DNA of 64,000 bases from Paraurantiacibacter namhicola (GCF_001687545.1 NZ_CP016545.1:2279001-2343000); one strand, 5' to 3'. Positions 8,596 to 18,563 are shown, numbered from the stretch's first letter. The notes: generated from the letters alone by a model not told the origin. A program made the numbers and translations.

Positions 8596-8886
8596 TCAAA
8601 CAATCCCGTCGATAAACCGTGCCAGCTTCACGTCCCGCTCGCTCAGCCCGTCGCAATCATGCGTGGTCAGGGTGATTTCGACGCGGTTGTAGACGTTGGA
8701 CCATTCCGGGTGGTGGTCCTGCTTGTCCGCCGTGATGGCGACGCGGGTCATGAAGCCGAAGGCCTCGTTGAAATCCTTGAACTTGAAGCTGCGGTGGATG
8801 GCCTTGCCATCATCGCGCAGGGTCCAGTCGGTCAGCTCGCCCAGCGCCTCGTCGCGCTCGGCATCGGTCAGTTCGGCAATCGCCAT
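8596..8886 (-). CDS. phhB: 4a-hydroxytetrahydrobiopterin dehydratase (PCD/DCoH)
   Basis: Small dehydratase that recycles the pterin cofactor of aromatic amino acid hydroxylases, or more generally repairs pterin-4a-carbinolamine. The 96-residue length is normal. The signature [14 protein letters not shown] (about 58-71) followed by TTHD carries the active-site histidines. No phenylalanine hydroxylase lies in the window, so the partner is elsewhere or the enzyme serves molybdopterin repair, a known alternative. Monocistronic, convergent with the SDR pair and divergent from ccmA. Confidence 0.92.
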   Translation of the reverse strand: MAIAELTDAERDEALGELTDWTLRDDGKAIHRSFKFKDFNEAFGFMTRVAITADKQDHHPEWSNVYNRVEITLTTHDCDGLSERDVKLARFIDGIV

Positions 8887-8942
8887 CTCGCAGAAACCTC
8901 TTTCTTGTGTGTTGGGGGCGCAATGCCCTAACGCTCCGCCGC

Positions 8943-9518
8943 ATGGAAGGGTGCCGACTTCAAGCGCATGAGATTGCCTGCCTGCGCGGGGAGCGGCTGC
9001 TGTTCCGCGGGCTCACGCTCGGCCTGAAACCGGGCGAGGCCCTGCAGGTGACGGGCGCCAATGGCACGGGCAAGTCCAGCCTGATCCGCATCCTGGCCGG
9101 CCTGATGCGGCCCACATCCGGTCAGGTCATCCGCCGCTGCGATATCGCCCTGCTGGACGAGCGGCCCGCGCTGGACCCCGACCGACCGCTGGGCGAGGCG
9201 CTCGCCTTCTGGCAGCGGATGGACGGCGGGGAGATGCCGCTGGAAAGGCTAGGGCTGGACGGATTGCTGGACGTGCCCGTGCGCTACCTCTCCACCGGGC
9301 AGACCAAGCGCGCGGCGCTGGCCCGCATGATCGGACAGGGCGCGCCGGTGTGGCTGCTGGACGAGCCGCTCAACGGCCTCGATGCCGACGCGGTGACGCT
9401 GGCGGAAAAGCTGGTGGCCGAGCATTGCGCGAGCGGCGGCATCGCAGTGGTAGCCAGCCACCAGGCCTTTGCACTGCGCGGCATGCGCTACCTCGCGGTC
9501 GAGGATTACGTCTCATGA
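8943..9518 (+). CDS. ccmA: Heme exporter ATP-binding protein CcmA
   Basis: ATPase of the CcmABCD complex that releases holo-CcmE during cytochrome c maturation. The 191-residue product has Walker [10 protein letters not shown], the ABC signature in the CcmA-typical form [13 protein letters not shown], Walker [13 protein letters not shown] and the switch histidine in ASHQA. The start giving [10 protein letters not shown] matches family length; no strong ribosome-binding site is visible. The stop overlaps the ccmB start as ATGA. ccmC, ccmD and ccmE are not in the window, so the rest of the pathway is encoded elsewhere. Confidence 0.93.
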   Translation: MEGCRLQAHEIACLRGERLLFRGLTLGLKPGEALQVTGANGTGKSSLIRILAGLMRPTSGQVIRRCDIALLDERPALDPDRPLGEALAFWQRMDGGEMPLERLGLDGLLDVPVRYLSTGQTKRAALARMIGQGAPVWLLDEPLNGLDADAVTLAEKLVAEHCASGGIAVVASHQAFALRGMRYLAVEDYVS

Positions 9519-10174
9519 GCGGCCTCGGCGCGATCTTCCGGCGCGATCTTGGCCTGCTGCTGCCGGGTGGGAAGCGCGGCGGCACCTTGCTGCCGGTGCT
9601 GTTCTTCCTGGCGGTAGCGATGCTTTATCCCTTCGCCGTGGGGCCCGACGCTCCGCTGCTGGCGCGCACCGGCGGCGGCGTGATCTGGGTGGCGGCCCTA
9701 CTCGCCGCGATCCTGCCGCTGGACCGACTCGTCGCCCCGGACCTTGAGGCGGGGATGTTCGACCAATGGGCCCTGCGCGGCCTGACGGAGGAAATGGTGA
9801 TGGCCAGCCGCCTCGCCGCCCACTGGCTCAGCTTCGGCCCGCCCCTGATGCTCGCCGCCCTGCCCGCCGCCGCCCTGCTAAGCCTGAGCGGGGAGACACT
9901 GCGGACGGTGCTGCTGGGCCTGCTGGCCGGAACCCCCGGCCTCGCCGCCATCGGCCTGACCATCGCCGCGCTGACTGTCTCCCTGCGCGGGGGCGCTGCA
10001 CTGGCGGGCCTGCTGCTGGTGCCGCTGGCCGTACCGCTGCTGATCTTCGGCGCGGGCGCGCTCTCGACCGGCGGTGCGGGCGGGATTGCGCTGACCGGGG
10101 CGATGAGTTTGCTGCTGTGCGCGGCCTGCCCGTTTGCTGCGGGGGCTGCGGTGCGGGCGGCGCGCGAGGGTTAA
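9515..10174 (+). CDS. ccmB: Heme exporter membrane protein CcmB
   Basis: Integral membrane partner of CcmA, 219 residues. The N-terminal FRRDLGLLLPGGKRGGTLLP is the family's cytoplasmic start, followed by about six hydrophobic segments (roughly 25-45, 50-65, 95-115, 125-150, 155-180, 190-215). DRLVAPDLEAGMFDQW after the second segment is typical of CcmB. Translationally coupled to ccmA by ATGA. After the stop the base composition drops, and an unrelated gene faces it. Confidence 0.92.
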   Translation: MSGLGAIFRRDLGLLLPGGKRGGTLLPVLFFLAVAMLYPFAVGPDAPLLARTGGGVIWVAALLAAILPLDRLVAPDLEAGMFDQWALRGLTEEMVMASRLAAHWLSFGPPLMLAALPAAALLSLSGETLRTVLLGLLAGTPGLAAIGLTIAALTVSLRGGAALAGLLLVPLAVPLLIFGAGALSTGGAGGIALTGAMSLLLCAACPFAAGAAVRAAREG

Positions 10175-10205
10175 CCTCGTTCGACTTTCAACCCCTGAGC
10201 AATGT

Positions 10206-10622
10206 CTAGTCAATGGAACTTTCATAGATGTCCAAGTCGAGGGCAAGGCCGCGCTCAGCTATTGCACCGAGGACCTTAGGCTCAATTTCCAAGCCATCAT
10301 TGTACGAATTGAGCCAGAGACCACAAAAAAGTACGCCCCGGAAGCGAGCATTTAAGTCGCGCCATACACCCAAATCTTTGGTCAGTGACGCTAGCAATTC
10401 GTCGATTTGCCGGCTAAGGTTTTCGGGTTCGCAACGGTTCGCTTTCAATCGCCATGAGCCTGTATGGGCGATTTTCTCCGCACCAGGGGAGGTGGCCCAT
10501 CTGCCACCTTTTGCGACGCCAATCGTGGGCTCCATTCCGAGTAAGCCCGTGATCTCATGCGGGTCTAAATCATCACCATAGAACCCGACGGTTGCTGCTG
10601 ATTCCCGTAACCGTCCCATCAT
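10206..10622 (-). CDS. DUF4279 domain protein in an AT-richer islet
   Basis: Cytoplasmic 138-residue protein that resembles DUF4279: FYGDDLDPHEITGLLGMEP near the N-terminus, GSWRLKAN mid-protein and a C-terminal ERGLALDLDIYES strand. No catalytic residues or membrane segments are evident. DUF4279 proteins are often found as orphans or near polymorphic-toxin immunity genes; that role here is speculative, as no toxin is adjacent. The gene and its flanks (about 10175-10680) are clearly less GC-rich than the neighbours and use codons such as AAT, TTA and AGC more freely, suggesting recent transfer. Two adjacent ATGs could start it; no strong ribosome-binding site. Confidence 0.72.
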   Translation of the reverse strand: MMGRLRESAATVGFYGDDLDPHEITGLLGMEPTIGVAKGGRWATSPGAEKIAHTGSWRLKANRCEPENLSRQIDELLASLTKDLGVWRDLNARFRGVLFCGLWLNSYNDGLEIEPKVLGAIAERGLALDLDIYESSID

Positions 10623-10681
10623 CTCAACCCACAGCTCAGTGATCGGCTAATCATTCAGAAACTGGCATTGGCCGAAACCAA

Positions 10682-11506
10682 TCAATAAGGCGGCTTGTCC
10701 AGCCCCTTCGGGCTCAGCGTGAAGATCTCGCAGCCGTCTTCGGTGATGCCGATCGAATGCTCGAACTGCGCGCTCAAGCTCTTGTCGCGCGTCACCGCGG
10801 TCCAGCCGTCGTTGAGCAATTTCACATGCGGGCGGCCGAGGTTGATCATGGGTTCGATGGTCATGAACATGCCGGCCTTCAGCTCCGGGCCCGTGCCCGC
10901 GCGGGCGGCATGGACGACTTCGGGCGCGTCGTGGAACAGGCGGCCGAGGCCATGGCCGCAGAATTCGCGCACCACGCCGTAGCGCTGGCTTTCCGCATGC
11001 CGCTGGATGGCCGCGCCAATATCGCCCAGCCGCGCGCCGGGGCGGACCTGTTCGATTCCCAGCATCAGGCATTCATGCGTGATGTCGACCAGGCGGCGGG
11101 CCTTCAGCGGCACGTCGCCCACCAGATACATGCGGCTGGTATCGCCGTGCCAGCCGTCCAGCAGCGGGGTCACATCGATGTTCACGATGTCCCCATCCTT
11201 CAGCTTCTTGTCCGACGGGATGCCGTGGCAGACCACGTGGTTGATGCTGATGCAGCAGGAATGGGTATAGCCGCGATAGCCCAGCGTCGCGGGCACGGCG
11301 CCGCCGTCGAAGGTCATCTCGCGCACGATCCGGTCGAGCTCGCCAGTGGTGACGCCGGGCTGCACCCGGTCTGCCATCTCGTCCAGGATCTCGGCTGCCA
11401 GCCGCCCGGCGGCGCGCATGCCGTCAAAGCCTGCGGGGCCGTGGAGCTTGATCGTGCCGTCGCGGATGACGGTCTCTTCACCGGTGATGTGCTGGTATTC
11501 GGTCAT
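10682..11506 (-). CDS. map: Type I methionine aminopeptidase
   Basis: Removes the N-terminal Met from nascent proteins. The 274-residue product keeps all family metal ligands in context: NIDVTPLLDGWHGDTSR (two Asp), GHGLG (His), TIEP (Glu) and the final EHSIGITEDG (Glu). The substrate-side motif HGIP is present. Length matches MetAP type Ia; no N-terminal zinc-finger extension. Monocistronic on the minus strand, downstream of the DUF3298 lipoprotein gene with a 44-nt gap. Confidence 0.96.
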   Translation of the reverse strand: MTEYQHITGEETVIRDGTIKLHGPAGFDGMRAAGRLAAEILDEMADRVQPGVTTGELDRIVREMTFDGGAVPATLGYRGYTHSCCISINHVVCHGIPSDKKLKDGDIVNIDVTPLLDGWHGDTSRMYLVGDVPLKARRLVDITHECLMLGIEQVRPGARLGDIGAAIQRHAESQRYGVVREFCGHGLGRLFHDAPEVVHAARAGTGPELKAGMFMTIEPMINLGRPHVKLLNDGWTAVTRDKSLSAQFEHSIGITEDGCEIFTLSPKGLDKPPY

Positions 11507-11550
11507 GCCGGGGCATGTAGCGATAGCGCGCAGAAATTGCGAGGGCGCGC

Positions 11551-12450
11551 TTACCGGCGCACGGCAAACGCCTCACGATATTGCGGCTTCACCATGTCGA
11601 GCAGCGCCGCAGTCATGGGCAGCGTCACTTCGAACGTCCCTTCTGCATAAGGCCCGGCGACATAGGGGGCGAAGAGGAAGTTGATCCGGTCGAAGGCTGT
11701 CCCGCCGGAGGAGGCAAAGGTGATGACCACGTCCTCCAGCGCCGGGCAATCCTCGAACATGCCGCCCGATCCCCGCTCCACCTTCATGCCGCGCCGTTCC
11801 TCGCGCTGGGCATCCAGCGCATCGCACATCGGCCCGGATACGCGGTTCTCGAAGGCGCTGCGGCTCTTGAACAATTCGCCCGCCGCCAGTGCCTTCCCGG
11901 CCTGCTTGTCCCACAGGATCGCGTCGTAATGCAGATTGGGATGGGCACCGCCGGCATAGGTGGACACGCCGGTGAACAGGCTGAGAAAGCGCGGCGTATT
12001 CGCTGCCACTTCCCACTCGGTATAGCTGGAATGCTGGAAGAACGGGATGTCGTCGGCTTTCGCATCGCGCGCAGCCTCTGCGGCATAGCGCTGCAGCTGG
12101 TCACGCTCCTTCTCCATCCGCGCGGTCAGCATGGCATCCAGCGCCGGGATCGATCCGGCGGCGGCGGGCCAGCTGTATTCGAAGATGTAGCGATCCGTTT
12201 CCTGGCTGGTGGCAAATGCGCCGCTCGAACGGCTGGTGCTGCTCGCCTCGCTGCGGCCATCGCCATCGCTGGTGCTGCTGCTGGTGGAGGTCTTGGTGCT
12301 GCTGGAAACCGTGCCGCCCTCGCCGCTACTCGCGGCGGTGGACGTGGCGGAGGCCGAACCCTGGTCAGTTTCCGCCCCGGTCGAACCACCGCATCCCGCC
12401 ATGGAAAAAGCCGCGCCCACGCCTGCAAAAACCGAAACAAAATGCCGCAT
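11551..12450 (-). CDS. DUF3298/RsiV-like lipoprotein
   Basis: Envelope protein of 299 residues with a lipobox (SMAGC, Cys near residue 20). A low-complexity linker rich in Ser, Thr and Gly (about 22-80) leads into a DUF4163-DUF3298 module: YIFEYSWPAAAGSIPALDAM, then the hallmark THE-type segment STYAGGAHPNLHYDAILWD, and a C-terminal PYVAGPYAEGTFEVTLP. DUF3298 domains occur in RsiV (which binds lysozyme) and PdaC; no sigma-factor partner is adjacent here. The start giving MRHFVSVFAG has AAAAGG upstream; an ATG six codons earlier is less likely. Divergent from pepA. Confidence 0.82.
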   Translation of the reverse strand: MRHFVSVFAGVGAAFSMAGCGGSTGAETDQGSASATSTAASSGEGGTVSSSTKTSTSSSTSDGDGRSEASSTSRSSGAFATSQETDRYIFEYSWPAAAGSIPALDAMLTARMEKERDQLQRYAAEAARDAKADDIPFFQHSSYTEWEVAANTPRFLSLFTGVSTYAGGAHPNLHYDAILWDKQAGKALAAGELFKSRSAFENRVSGPMCDALDAQREERRGMKVERGSGGMFEDCPALEDVVITFASSGGTAFDRINFLFAPYVAGPYAEGTFEVTLPMTAALLDMVKPQYREAFAVRR

Positions 12451-12497
12451 CGCCGATTGCCTTTTCAAACCGCCCGCAAATCGGGCATGGAGGATCC

Positions 12498-13892
<1,395 letters not shown>

Positions 13893-13989
13893 TGCGGATG
13901 GCCAGGATTGACGCACCTCCCCGGCCAACCGGCCCCCTGCCTTGCCCCATCCGCGCGTGCCCGCTAAGCGGCGCGCACGGCATGAAACC

Positions 13990-14355
13990 ATGCGAGATGA
14001 CAGGGATCAGGGCAGCGTGAGCAGCGACAGCGAAATCCAGGGACCTTATACCCTCAGCGGCCCGGTCGATCGCGAGACCGCGCGCGGCCTGCCGATCCGG
14101 GGCGACCTGGCGCATATCGGCCTGGCCGGCCGTTTCCTGGTGCCGCATTACGCCGTGCCCCAGCCGCGCACCGTGATGCCCGGCGGGGCCAGCCTGATGA
14201 CCGGCACGCAGGACGATGCCACCGAAGTGTGCAGCCTGATGGAAGGCGACAGTTTCGAGGTGCTGGACGTGGCCGGCAATCATGCATGGGGATGCCTGAC
14301 GCTGGAAGGGCCCGTGGGCTATATCCAGCTCGACCGGCTCGAGCCCCTGGGCTGA
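13990..14355 (+). CDS. SH3-domain protein (NlpC/P60-associated SH3 type)
   Basis: Small 121-residue protein without signal peptide. It matches the bacterial SH3 module that in full-length enzymes precedes an NlpC/P60 peptidase: LPIRGDLAHIGLAGRFLVPH then VMPGGASLMTG and a C-terminal strand set AWGCLTLEGPVGYIQLDRL. No peptidase domain follows, so it is a stand-alone SH3 protein. A GTG nine codons downstream is an alternative start. Its stop shares one base with the argC start (TGATG), so the two are coupled; a functional link to arginine synthesis is not evident. Confidence 0.78.
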   Translation: MRDDRDQGSVSSDSEIQGPYTLSGPVDRETARGLPIRGDLAHIGLAGRFLVPHYAVPQPRTVMPGGASLMTGTQDDATEVCSLMEGDSFEVLDVAGNHAWGCLTLEGPVGYIQLDRLEPLG

Positions 14356-15296
14356 TGCCGCATACGGTCTTCATCGACGGTGCTGCCGGGACGACCGGAC
14401 TGGAAATCGTCGAGCGGCTGGAAGACCGGCCCGAGTTTGAACTCGTCATCCTGGACGATAACGAGCGCAAGGAAAGCGCCACGCGTCGGCGCGCGCTGAA
14501 CGACAGCGATTTCGCCATATTGTGCCTGCCGGACGATGCCGCCGTGGAAGCAGCGCAGATGCTGGATGCGGACTCGGCCACCCGCCTGATCGATGCCTCC
14601 AGCGCGCACCGCACGGCCAGCGGCTGGATCTATGGCTTTCCCGAAATCATCGGGTCGCAGGTTATTGCGGGCGCCAAGAAGGTCACCAATCCCGGCTGCT
14701 ATCCCACCGGCTTCCTGGCGCTGGTCACCCCGCTGGTACGGGCCAAGCACCTGCCTGCAAGCTGGCCGCTGACGATCAATGCGGTCTCCGGTTTTTCCGG
14801 CGGCGGGCGCGCCATGATCGAACGCTTCGGCAGCGAAGAGGGGCAGGACATCGCCTGGCGCGGCTATGGCTATGGTTTCGGGCACAAGCACCTGGCCGAA
14901 ATGCAGCAGAAGGCGGGCTTGAAGTATCCGCCCGTCTTTGCCCCCGCGGTCGTCCCCGCATTCCGCGGCATGGTGGTGGAAGTGCCGCTGCCGCTGGAAG
15001 CCATGCCGTCCGCCAGCACGGCCGACTGCATGCGGGACACGCTGATGGAAGCCTATGCCGACAGCCCGATCATCACCGTGCGCGAGGACGTGGTGCCCGA
15101 GCTGGTGCTGGAGCGTGATGCGCCAGCGACGGACGCGATGGAGCTCTTCGTCTTCGCCTCCCCCGATGGCGGGCAGGCGCGGCTGGTGGCCCGGCTGGAC
15201 AATCTCGGCAAGGGCGCGAGCGGCGCCGCGGTGCAGAATTTGAACCTGATGGCCGGGCTGGACCCGACTATCGGCCTGGCCCTGCCAGCTGCCTGA
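14355..15296 (+). CDS. argC: N-acetyl-gamma-glutamyl-phosphate reductase, type 2
   Basis: NADPH-dependent third step of arginine synthesis. At 313 residues it belongs to the short type-2 class. Key features: N-terminal FIDGAAGTTGLEIVERL (nucleotide-binding), catalytic C115 in NPGCYPTGF, SGFSGGGRAMIE and GFGHKHLAEM with the proton-relay histidine. The start overlaps the SH3 gene by one base. A 173-nt gap with the glnB promoter follows. Confidence 0.95.
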   Translation: MPHTVFIDGAAGTTGLEIVERLEDRPEFELVILDDNERKESATRRRALNDSDFAILCLPDDAAVEAAQMLDADSATRLIDASSAHRTASGWIYGFPEIIGSQVIAGAKKVTNPGCYPTGFLALVTPLVRAKHLPASWPLTINAVSGFSGGGRAMIERFGSEEGQDIAWRGYGYGFGHKHLAEMQQKAGLKYPPVFAPAVVPAFRGMVVEVPLPLEAMPSASTADCMRDTLMEAYADSPIITVREDVVPELVLERDAPATDAMELFVFASPDGGQARLVARLDNLGKGASGAAVQNLNLMAGLDPTIGLALPAA

Positions 15297-15402
15297 TTTT
15301 CGTGCAGCAGTGCCCGCCGGATGGGCATGTCGCACACCGCTGCGTAACACTATTCATCGCCGCCAGCCCGTATGCGCGCAGGTTTGGCTTGGAACCATGC
15401 CT

Positions 15403-15418
15403 TGGCACGATTCTTGAT
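15403..15418 (+). promoter_or_regulatory. Sigma-54 (RpoN) promoter of glnB-glnA
   Basis: TGGCACG-ATTC-TTGAT matches the -24/-12 consensus TGGCAC-N5-TTGCW with one deviation (A for C at -12). The GG and GA dinucleotides are exactly 10 nt apart, as required. It would start transcription near 15430, giving a leader of about 40 nt. Fits NtrC-controlled nitrogen regulation. Confidence 0.82.
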
Positions 15419-15427
15419 AGGTAATAA

Positions 15428-15808
<381 letters not shown>

Positions 15809-15869
15809 ATTCCGGCCCGGCGCGTGCCGGGGCGCAAACTGACACCTTCAATCAAGAGGACGAATACCC

Positions 15870-17279
15870 ATGGCCAGTGCAAAGGAAATCGTGAAGCGGA
15901 TCAAGGACGAGGAGATCGAATGGGTCGACCTGCGTTTCACCGATCCCAAGGGCAAGTGGCAGCACCTGTCCATGGTCGGTTCCGGCCTCGATGAAGACAT
16001 GCTGGAAGAAGGCCTGATGTTCGATGGTTCGTCCATCGCCGGCTGGAAGACCATCAACGAATCCGACATGATCCTGAAGCCGGACCTGGAAGAGGTCTAT
16101 ATGGATCCCTTCAGCGCCACGCCGATGATGATCGTGTTCTGCGACATCGTGGAGCCGAGCACGGGCGAGCTGTATGCCCGCGATCCCCGCTCCACCGCCA
16201 AGCGTGCCGAGGCTTTCCTGAAGTCCAGCGGCATCGGCGACACCATCTATGTCGGCCCCGAAGCCGAGTTCTTCATGTTCGACGATGTGCGCTTCGAGGA
16301 CGGCTATGCCGGCAGCGGCTTCCAGATCGACGACGTGGAACTGCCGACCAATTCCGGTTCCGACATCGAAGGCGGCAACATGGCTCACCGCCCGCGTGCC
16401 AAGGGCGGGTACTTCCCCGTCGCACCGGTCGACAGCGCCGTGGATATCCGCGGGGAGATGGTTTCCACCATGCTGGAAATGGGCCTGCCCTGCGACAAGC
16501 ACCACCACGAGGTTGCCGCCGCGCAGCACGAGCTGGGCCTGACCTTCGGCACGCTGACGCAAACCGCCGACCGCATGCAGATCTACAAGTATGTCGTGCA
16601 CCAGGTGGCCCATGCCTATGGCAAGACGGCGACTTTCATGCCCAAGCCGATCAAGGACGATAACGGATCGGGCATGCACACCCACATGTCGATCTGGAGC
16701 GACGGCAAGCCGACCTTCGCAGGTAATGAATATGCCGGCCTGTCGGAAACCTGCCTGTATTTCATCGGCGGCGTCATCAAGCATGCCAAGGCGCTGAATG
16801 CCTTCACCAACCCCACCACCAACAGCTACAAGCGGTTGGTCCCGGGCTTCGAGGCACCGGTGCTGCTGGCCTATTCCGCCCGCAACCGCTCTGCGTCCTG
16901 CCGTATCCCCTATGGCACGGGCGAGAAATCCAAGCGCGTGGAATTCCGCTTCCCCGATGCGATGGCCAACCCCTATCTCGCCTACGCCGCGCTGATGATG
17001 GCGGGCCTGGAAGGCATCCAGAACAAGATCCACCCGGGCGAAGCGATGGACAAGAACCTGTACGACCTGCCGCCGGCCGAACTGGCCGACGTGCCCACGG
17101 TCTGCGGGTCCCTGCGCGAAGCACTGGGCGCCCTGTCCGACGATCACGACTTCCTGCTGCAAGGCGACGTGTTCACCAAGGACCAGATCGAGGCTTATAT
17201 CGAACTGAAGTGGGAAGAGGTGATGCGCGTCGAAACCACCCCGAGCGCGGTGGAATTCGACCTGTACTACAGCGCCTGA
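15870..17279 (+). CDS. glnA: Glutamine synthetase, type I
   Basis: ATP-dependent ammonia assimilation; dodecameric GSI-beta. The 469-residue length and landmarks fit: [10 protein letters not shown] (about 50-59), ATP-binding [25 protein letters not shown] with the active-site arginine, and the adenylylation tyrosine near residue 398 in NLYDLPPAE. The catalytic glutamates lie in GPEAEFF and [13 protein letters not shown] precedes the ATG by about 10 nt. Cotranscribed with glnB and closed by a terminator. Confidence 0.98.
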   Translation: MASAKEIVKRIKDEEIEWVDLRFTDPKGKWQHLSMVGSGLDEDMLEEGLMFDGSSIAGWKTINESDMILKPDLEEVYMDPFSATPMMIVFCDIVEPSTGELYARDPRSTAKRAEAFLKSSGIGDTIYVGPEAEFFMFDDVRFEDGYAGSGFQIDDVELPTNSGSDIEGGNMAHRPRAKGGYFPVAPVDSAVDIRGEMVSTMLEMGLPCDKHHHEVAAAQHELGLTFGTLTQTADRMQIYKYVVHQVAHAYGKTATFMPKPIKDDNGSGMHTHMSIWSDGKPTFAGNEYAGLSETCLYFIGGVIKHAKALNAFTNPTTNSYKRLVPGFEAPVLLAYSARNRSASCRIPYGTGEKSKRVEFRFPDAMANPYLAYAALMMAGLEGIQNKIHPGEAMDKNLYDLPPAELADVPTVCGSLREALGALSDDHDFLLQGDVFTKDQIEAYIELKWEEVMRVETTPSAVEFDLYYSA

Positions 17280-17301
17280 TCCCGCGGATCACATGCAAAG
17301 G

Positions 17302-17337
17302 AAAAGGGCCGTCCGGAGCGATCCGGGCGGCCCTTTT
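17302..17337 (+). terminator. Rho-independent terminator after glnA
   Basis: AAAAGGGCCGtCCGG / CCGGgCGGCCCTTTT: strong stem with one internal mismatch, a 6-nt loop (AGCGAT) and a T run. Because it is A-flanked on the left it could also work on the minus strand for the convergent membrane-protein gene. Confidence 0.9.
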
Positions 17338-17367
17338 CCGTGCCAGCCGAAAGCCGGCGACGGCGGC

Positions 17368-18012
17368 TTACCGCATCTCCAGCATGCCGCGGCGTCCCGC
17401 CTTCCAGAACACGGCGATCAGGATGAAGGCCGCAGCCATGGTCAGCCAGTCCAGCATCGCCGGGCCGCTGACGAGGTCCAGGTGGGCCAGCGCCGCCCAG
17501 CCGCCGCCGATGCCGGCCAGCAGGTAGAATGCCAGCGCGGTGCTTTCGCGCGAGAGGGCACGCATCAGCTCATCGGTCAGGTGCCACTGCTTCGCCGTGG
17601 CCAGTATCGATACCAGCATCAGGCCGCCGACGATTGCCGCCGCCGTGACGGAAGGAATGGGAAACCCCTCTCCTCCAAGCGCGAGAACCGCAAGCGTGCC
17701 GGCCCAGCACAACATGGCCGCCCCGCTCCAGCCCAGCATGCCGCGCTGTTCGCGCAGCTCCTCGGCGTCCTCCACATTCAGGAATTTCGCGCCGATGGCG
17801 GGATTGAGCAGCCCGACAAGCACGGCCGCGGCGGTCAGGCCGTAGATCAGCGCCACCAGAAGCGCGACTTCGCGGCTGGCGGAAAGGTCGCCCAGCGTGC
17901 CGGATTCCACCAGCTGCATCATGCCCATGGCGGCAAAGAAGCCCGCGAGCCCGCCCAGCACTAGCGCGAAGATGGTCTTTCCGGTCTTCGATTTCTTAGC
18001 TTCGGTATTCAT
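17368..18012 (-). CDS. Integral membrane protein paired with an XRE regulator
   Basis: No named family recognised. The 214-residue product has about six hydrophobic segments (roughly 13-35, 45-70, 92-112, 118-140, 160-180, 185-205) and a cytoplasmic loop with EDAEELREQRGML between the second and third. There is no catalytic motif. GAGGGAC precedes the chosen ATG; an ATG nine codons upstream would overlap the regulator gene. It starts 13 nt after an XRE-family gene, the arrangement seen for DUF2178/DUF2975-like membrane proteins with tiny HTH partners. Likely repressed through the operators at 18284-18333. Confidence 0.75.
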   Translation of the reverse strand: MNTEAKKSKTGKTIFALVLGGLAGFFAAMGMMQLVESGTLGDLSASREVALLVALIYGLTAAAVLVGLLNPAIGAKFLNVEDAEELREQRGMLGWSGAAMLCWAGTLAVLALGGEGFPIPSVTAAAIVGGLMLVSILATAKQWHLTDELMRALSRESTALAFYLLAGIGGGWAALAHLDLVSGPAMLDWLTMAAAFILIAVFWKAGRRGMLEMR

Positions 18013-18025
18013 GATTGTCTGTCCC

Positions 18026-18241
18026 TCAATCCTGTTCAATGTCCGGTTCCCAGCGGTCGATGAAGATGTCCGGCACCCCGACCGCGAACAGCTTTGCCAG
18101 GCGCAGCGCCAGCGGCAGGCTGGGGTCGTATTTGTCTGTTTCGACCGCGTTGATCGTCTGGCGCGAGACGCCGATGCGGCGGGCCAGTTCTCCCTGGCTC
18201 CAGCCGCGCCCCTCGCGCAGTTCCTTCAAACGGTTTTCCAA
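18026..18241 (-). CDS. Small XRE/Cro-CI type transcriptional regulator
   Basis: Cytoplasmic 71-residue DNA-binding protein consisting of almost nothing but a helix-turn-helix: LREGRGWSQGELARRIGVSR (about 8-27) followed by the recognition helix QTINAVETDKYDPSL. The start is TTG with GGAGAGAG 3-10 nt upstream. No ligand domain; the C-terminus (FAVGVPDIFIDRW) resembles the YozG/lactococcal small-regulator type. First gene of a two-gene operon with a membrane protein. Inverted repeats covering its promoter suggest autoregulation. Confidence 0.88.
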   Translation of the reverse strand: MENRLKELREGRGWSQGELARRIGVSRQTINAVETDKYDPSLPLALRLAKLFAVGVPDIFIDRWEPDIEQD

Positions 18242-18283
18242 GTCTCTCTCCGCATCAGTGCGCTGGGATCGCCTCCCGGGCCT

Positions 18284-18333
18284 GTAAAGAGCTCTTTACT
18301 GTAAAGACCTCTTGTCAGTCAAGAGCTCTTTAC
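18284..18333. promoter_or_regulatory. Double palindromic operator of the XRE gene
   Basis: Site 1 (18284-18299) is a perfect 16-bp palindrome, GTAAAGAGCTCTTTAC. Site 2 (18301-18314 and 18320-18333) has 14-nt arms GTAAAGACCTCTTG / CAAGAGCTCTTTAC with one mismatch and a 5-nt gap. Both carry the GTAAAGA half site. On the minus strand a TTGACT in site 2 could serve as the -35 of the XRE promoter, so binding would block it. Confidence 0.72.
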
Positions 18334-18445
18334 AGCTTTCCTACACGGACCGCAGCGCGCGATGGCCGCGCCATGTCTCGCCCGCTCTCACCCTCCATGC
18401 CGCAGAAAACCCTCGCTTCGCGCGCTCGCGGGTTTTCGCTCCAGG

Positions 18446-18497
18446 ACTGTGTAACACCTGTAACACCTTTCAGCTTCGCGCCTCGAAAGCTGAACGG
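18446..18497 (+). repeat. 52-nt dispersed leader element, copy 1
   Basis: Direct repeat (TGTAACACC, preceded by a close copy) followed by a hairpin TTCAGCTT...AAGCTGAA. The first 35 and last 11 nt are identical to the copy at 53556-53607; only 6 loop positions lie between, differing in most. It ends 66 nt before the lysozyme start, in the same orientation. Confidence 0.7.
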
Positions 18498-18563
18498 ATC
18501 GCCGCTGTCCTACAGCCCCGCGCGCTGCCTAACCGGCGATTCGCGATTGCAGGAGGATGCACA

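Larger units (their letters stand above)
18242..18563. other. 322-bp divergent intergenic region
   Basis: Contains the XRE operators (18284-18333) and, nearer the lysozyme gene, one copy of a 52-nt element also found at 53556-53607. Between them (18342-18445) I see no gene and only GC-rich sequence with a CGCGCTCGCGGG-type repeat. Confidence 0.6.

Noticed and set aside
15852-17162. A 436-codon frame opposite glnA
   Set aside because: Shadow of glnA; every glutamine synthetase landmark is on the plus strand.
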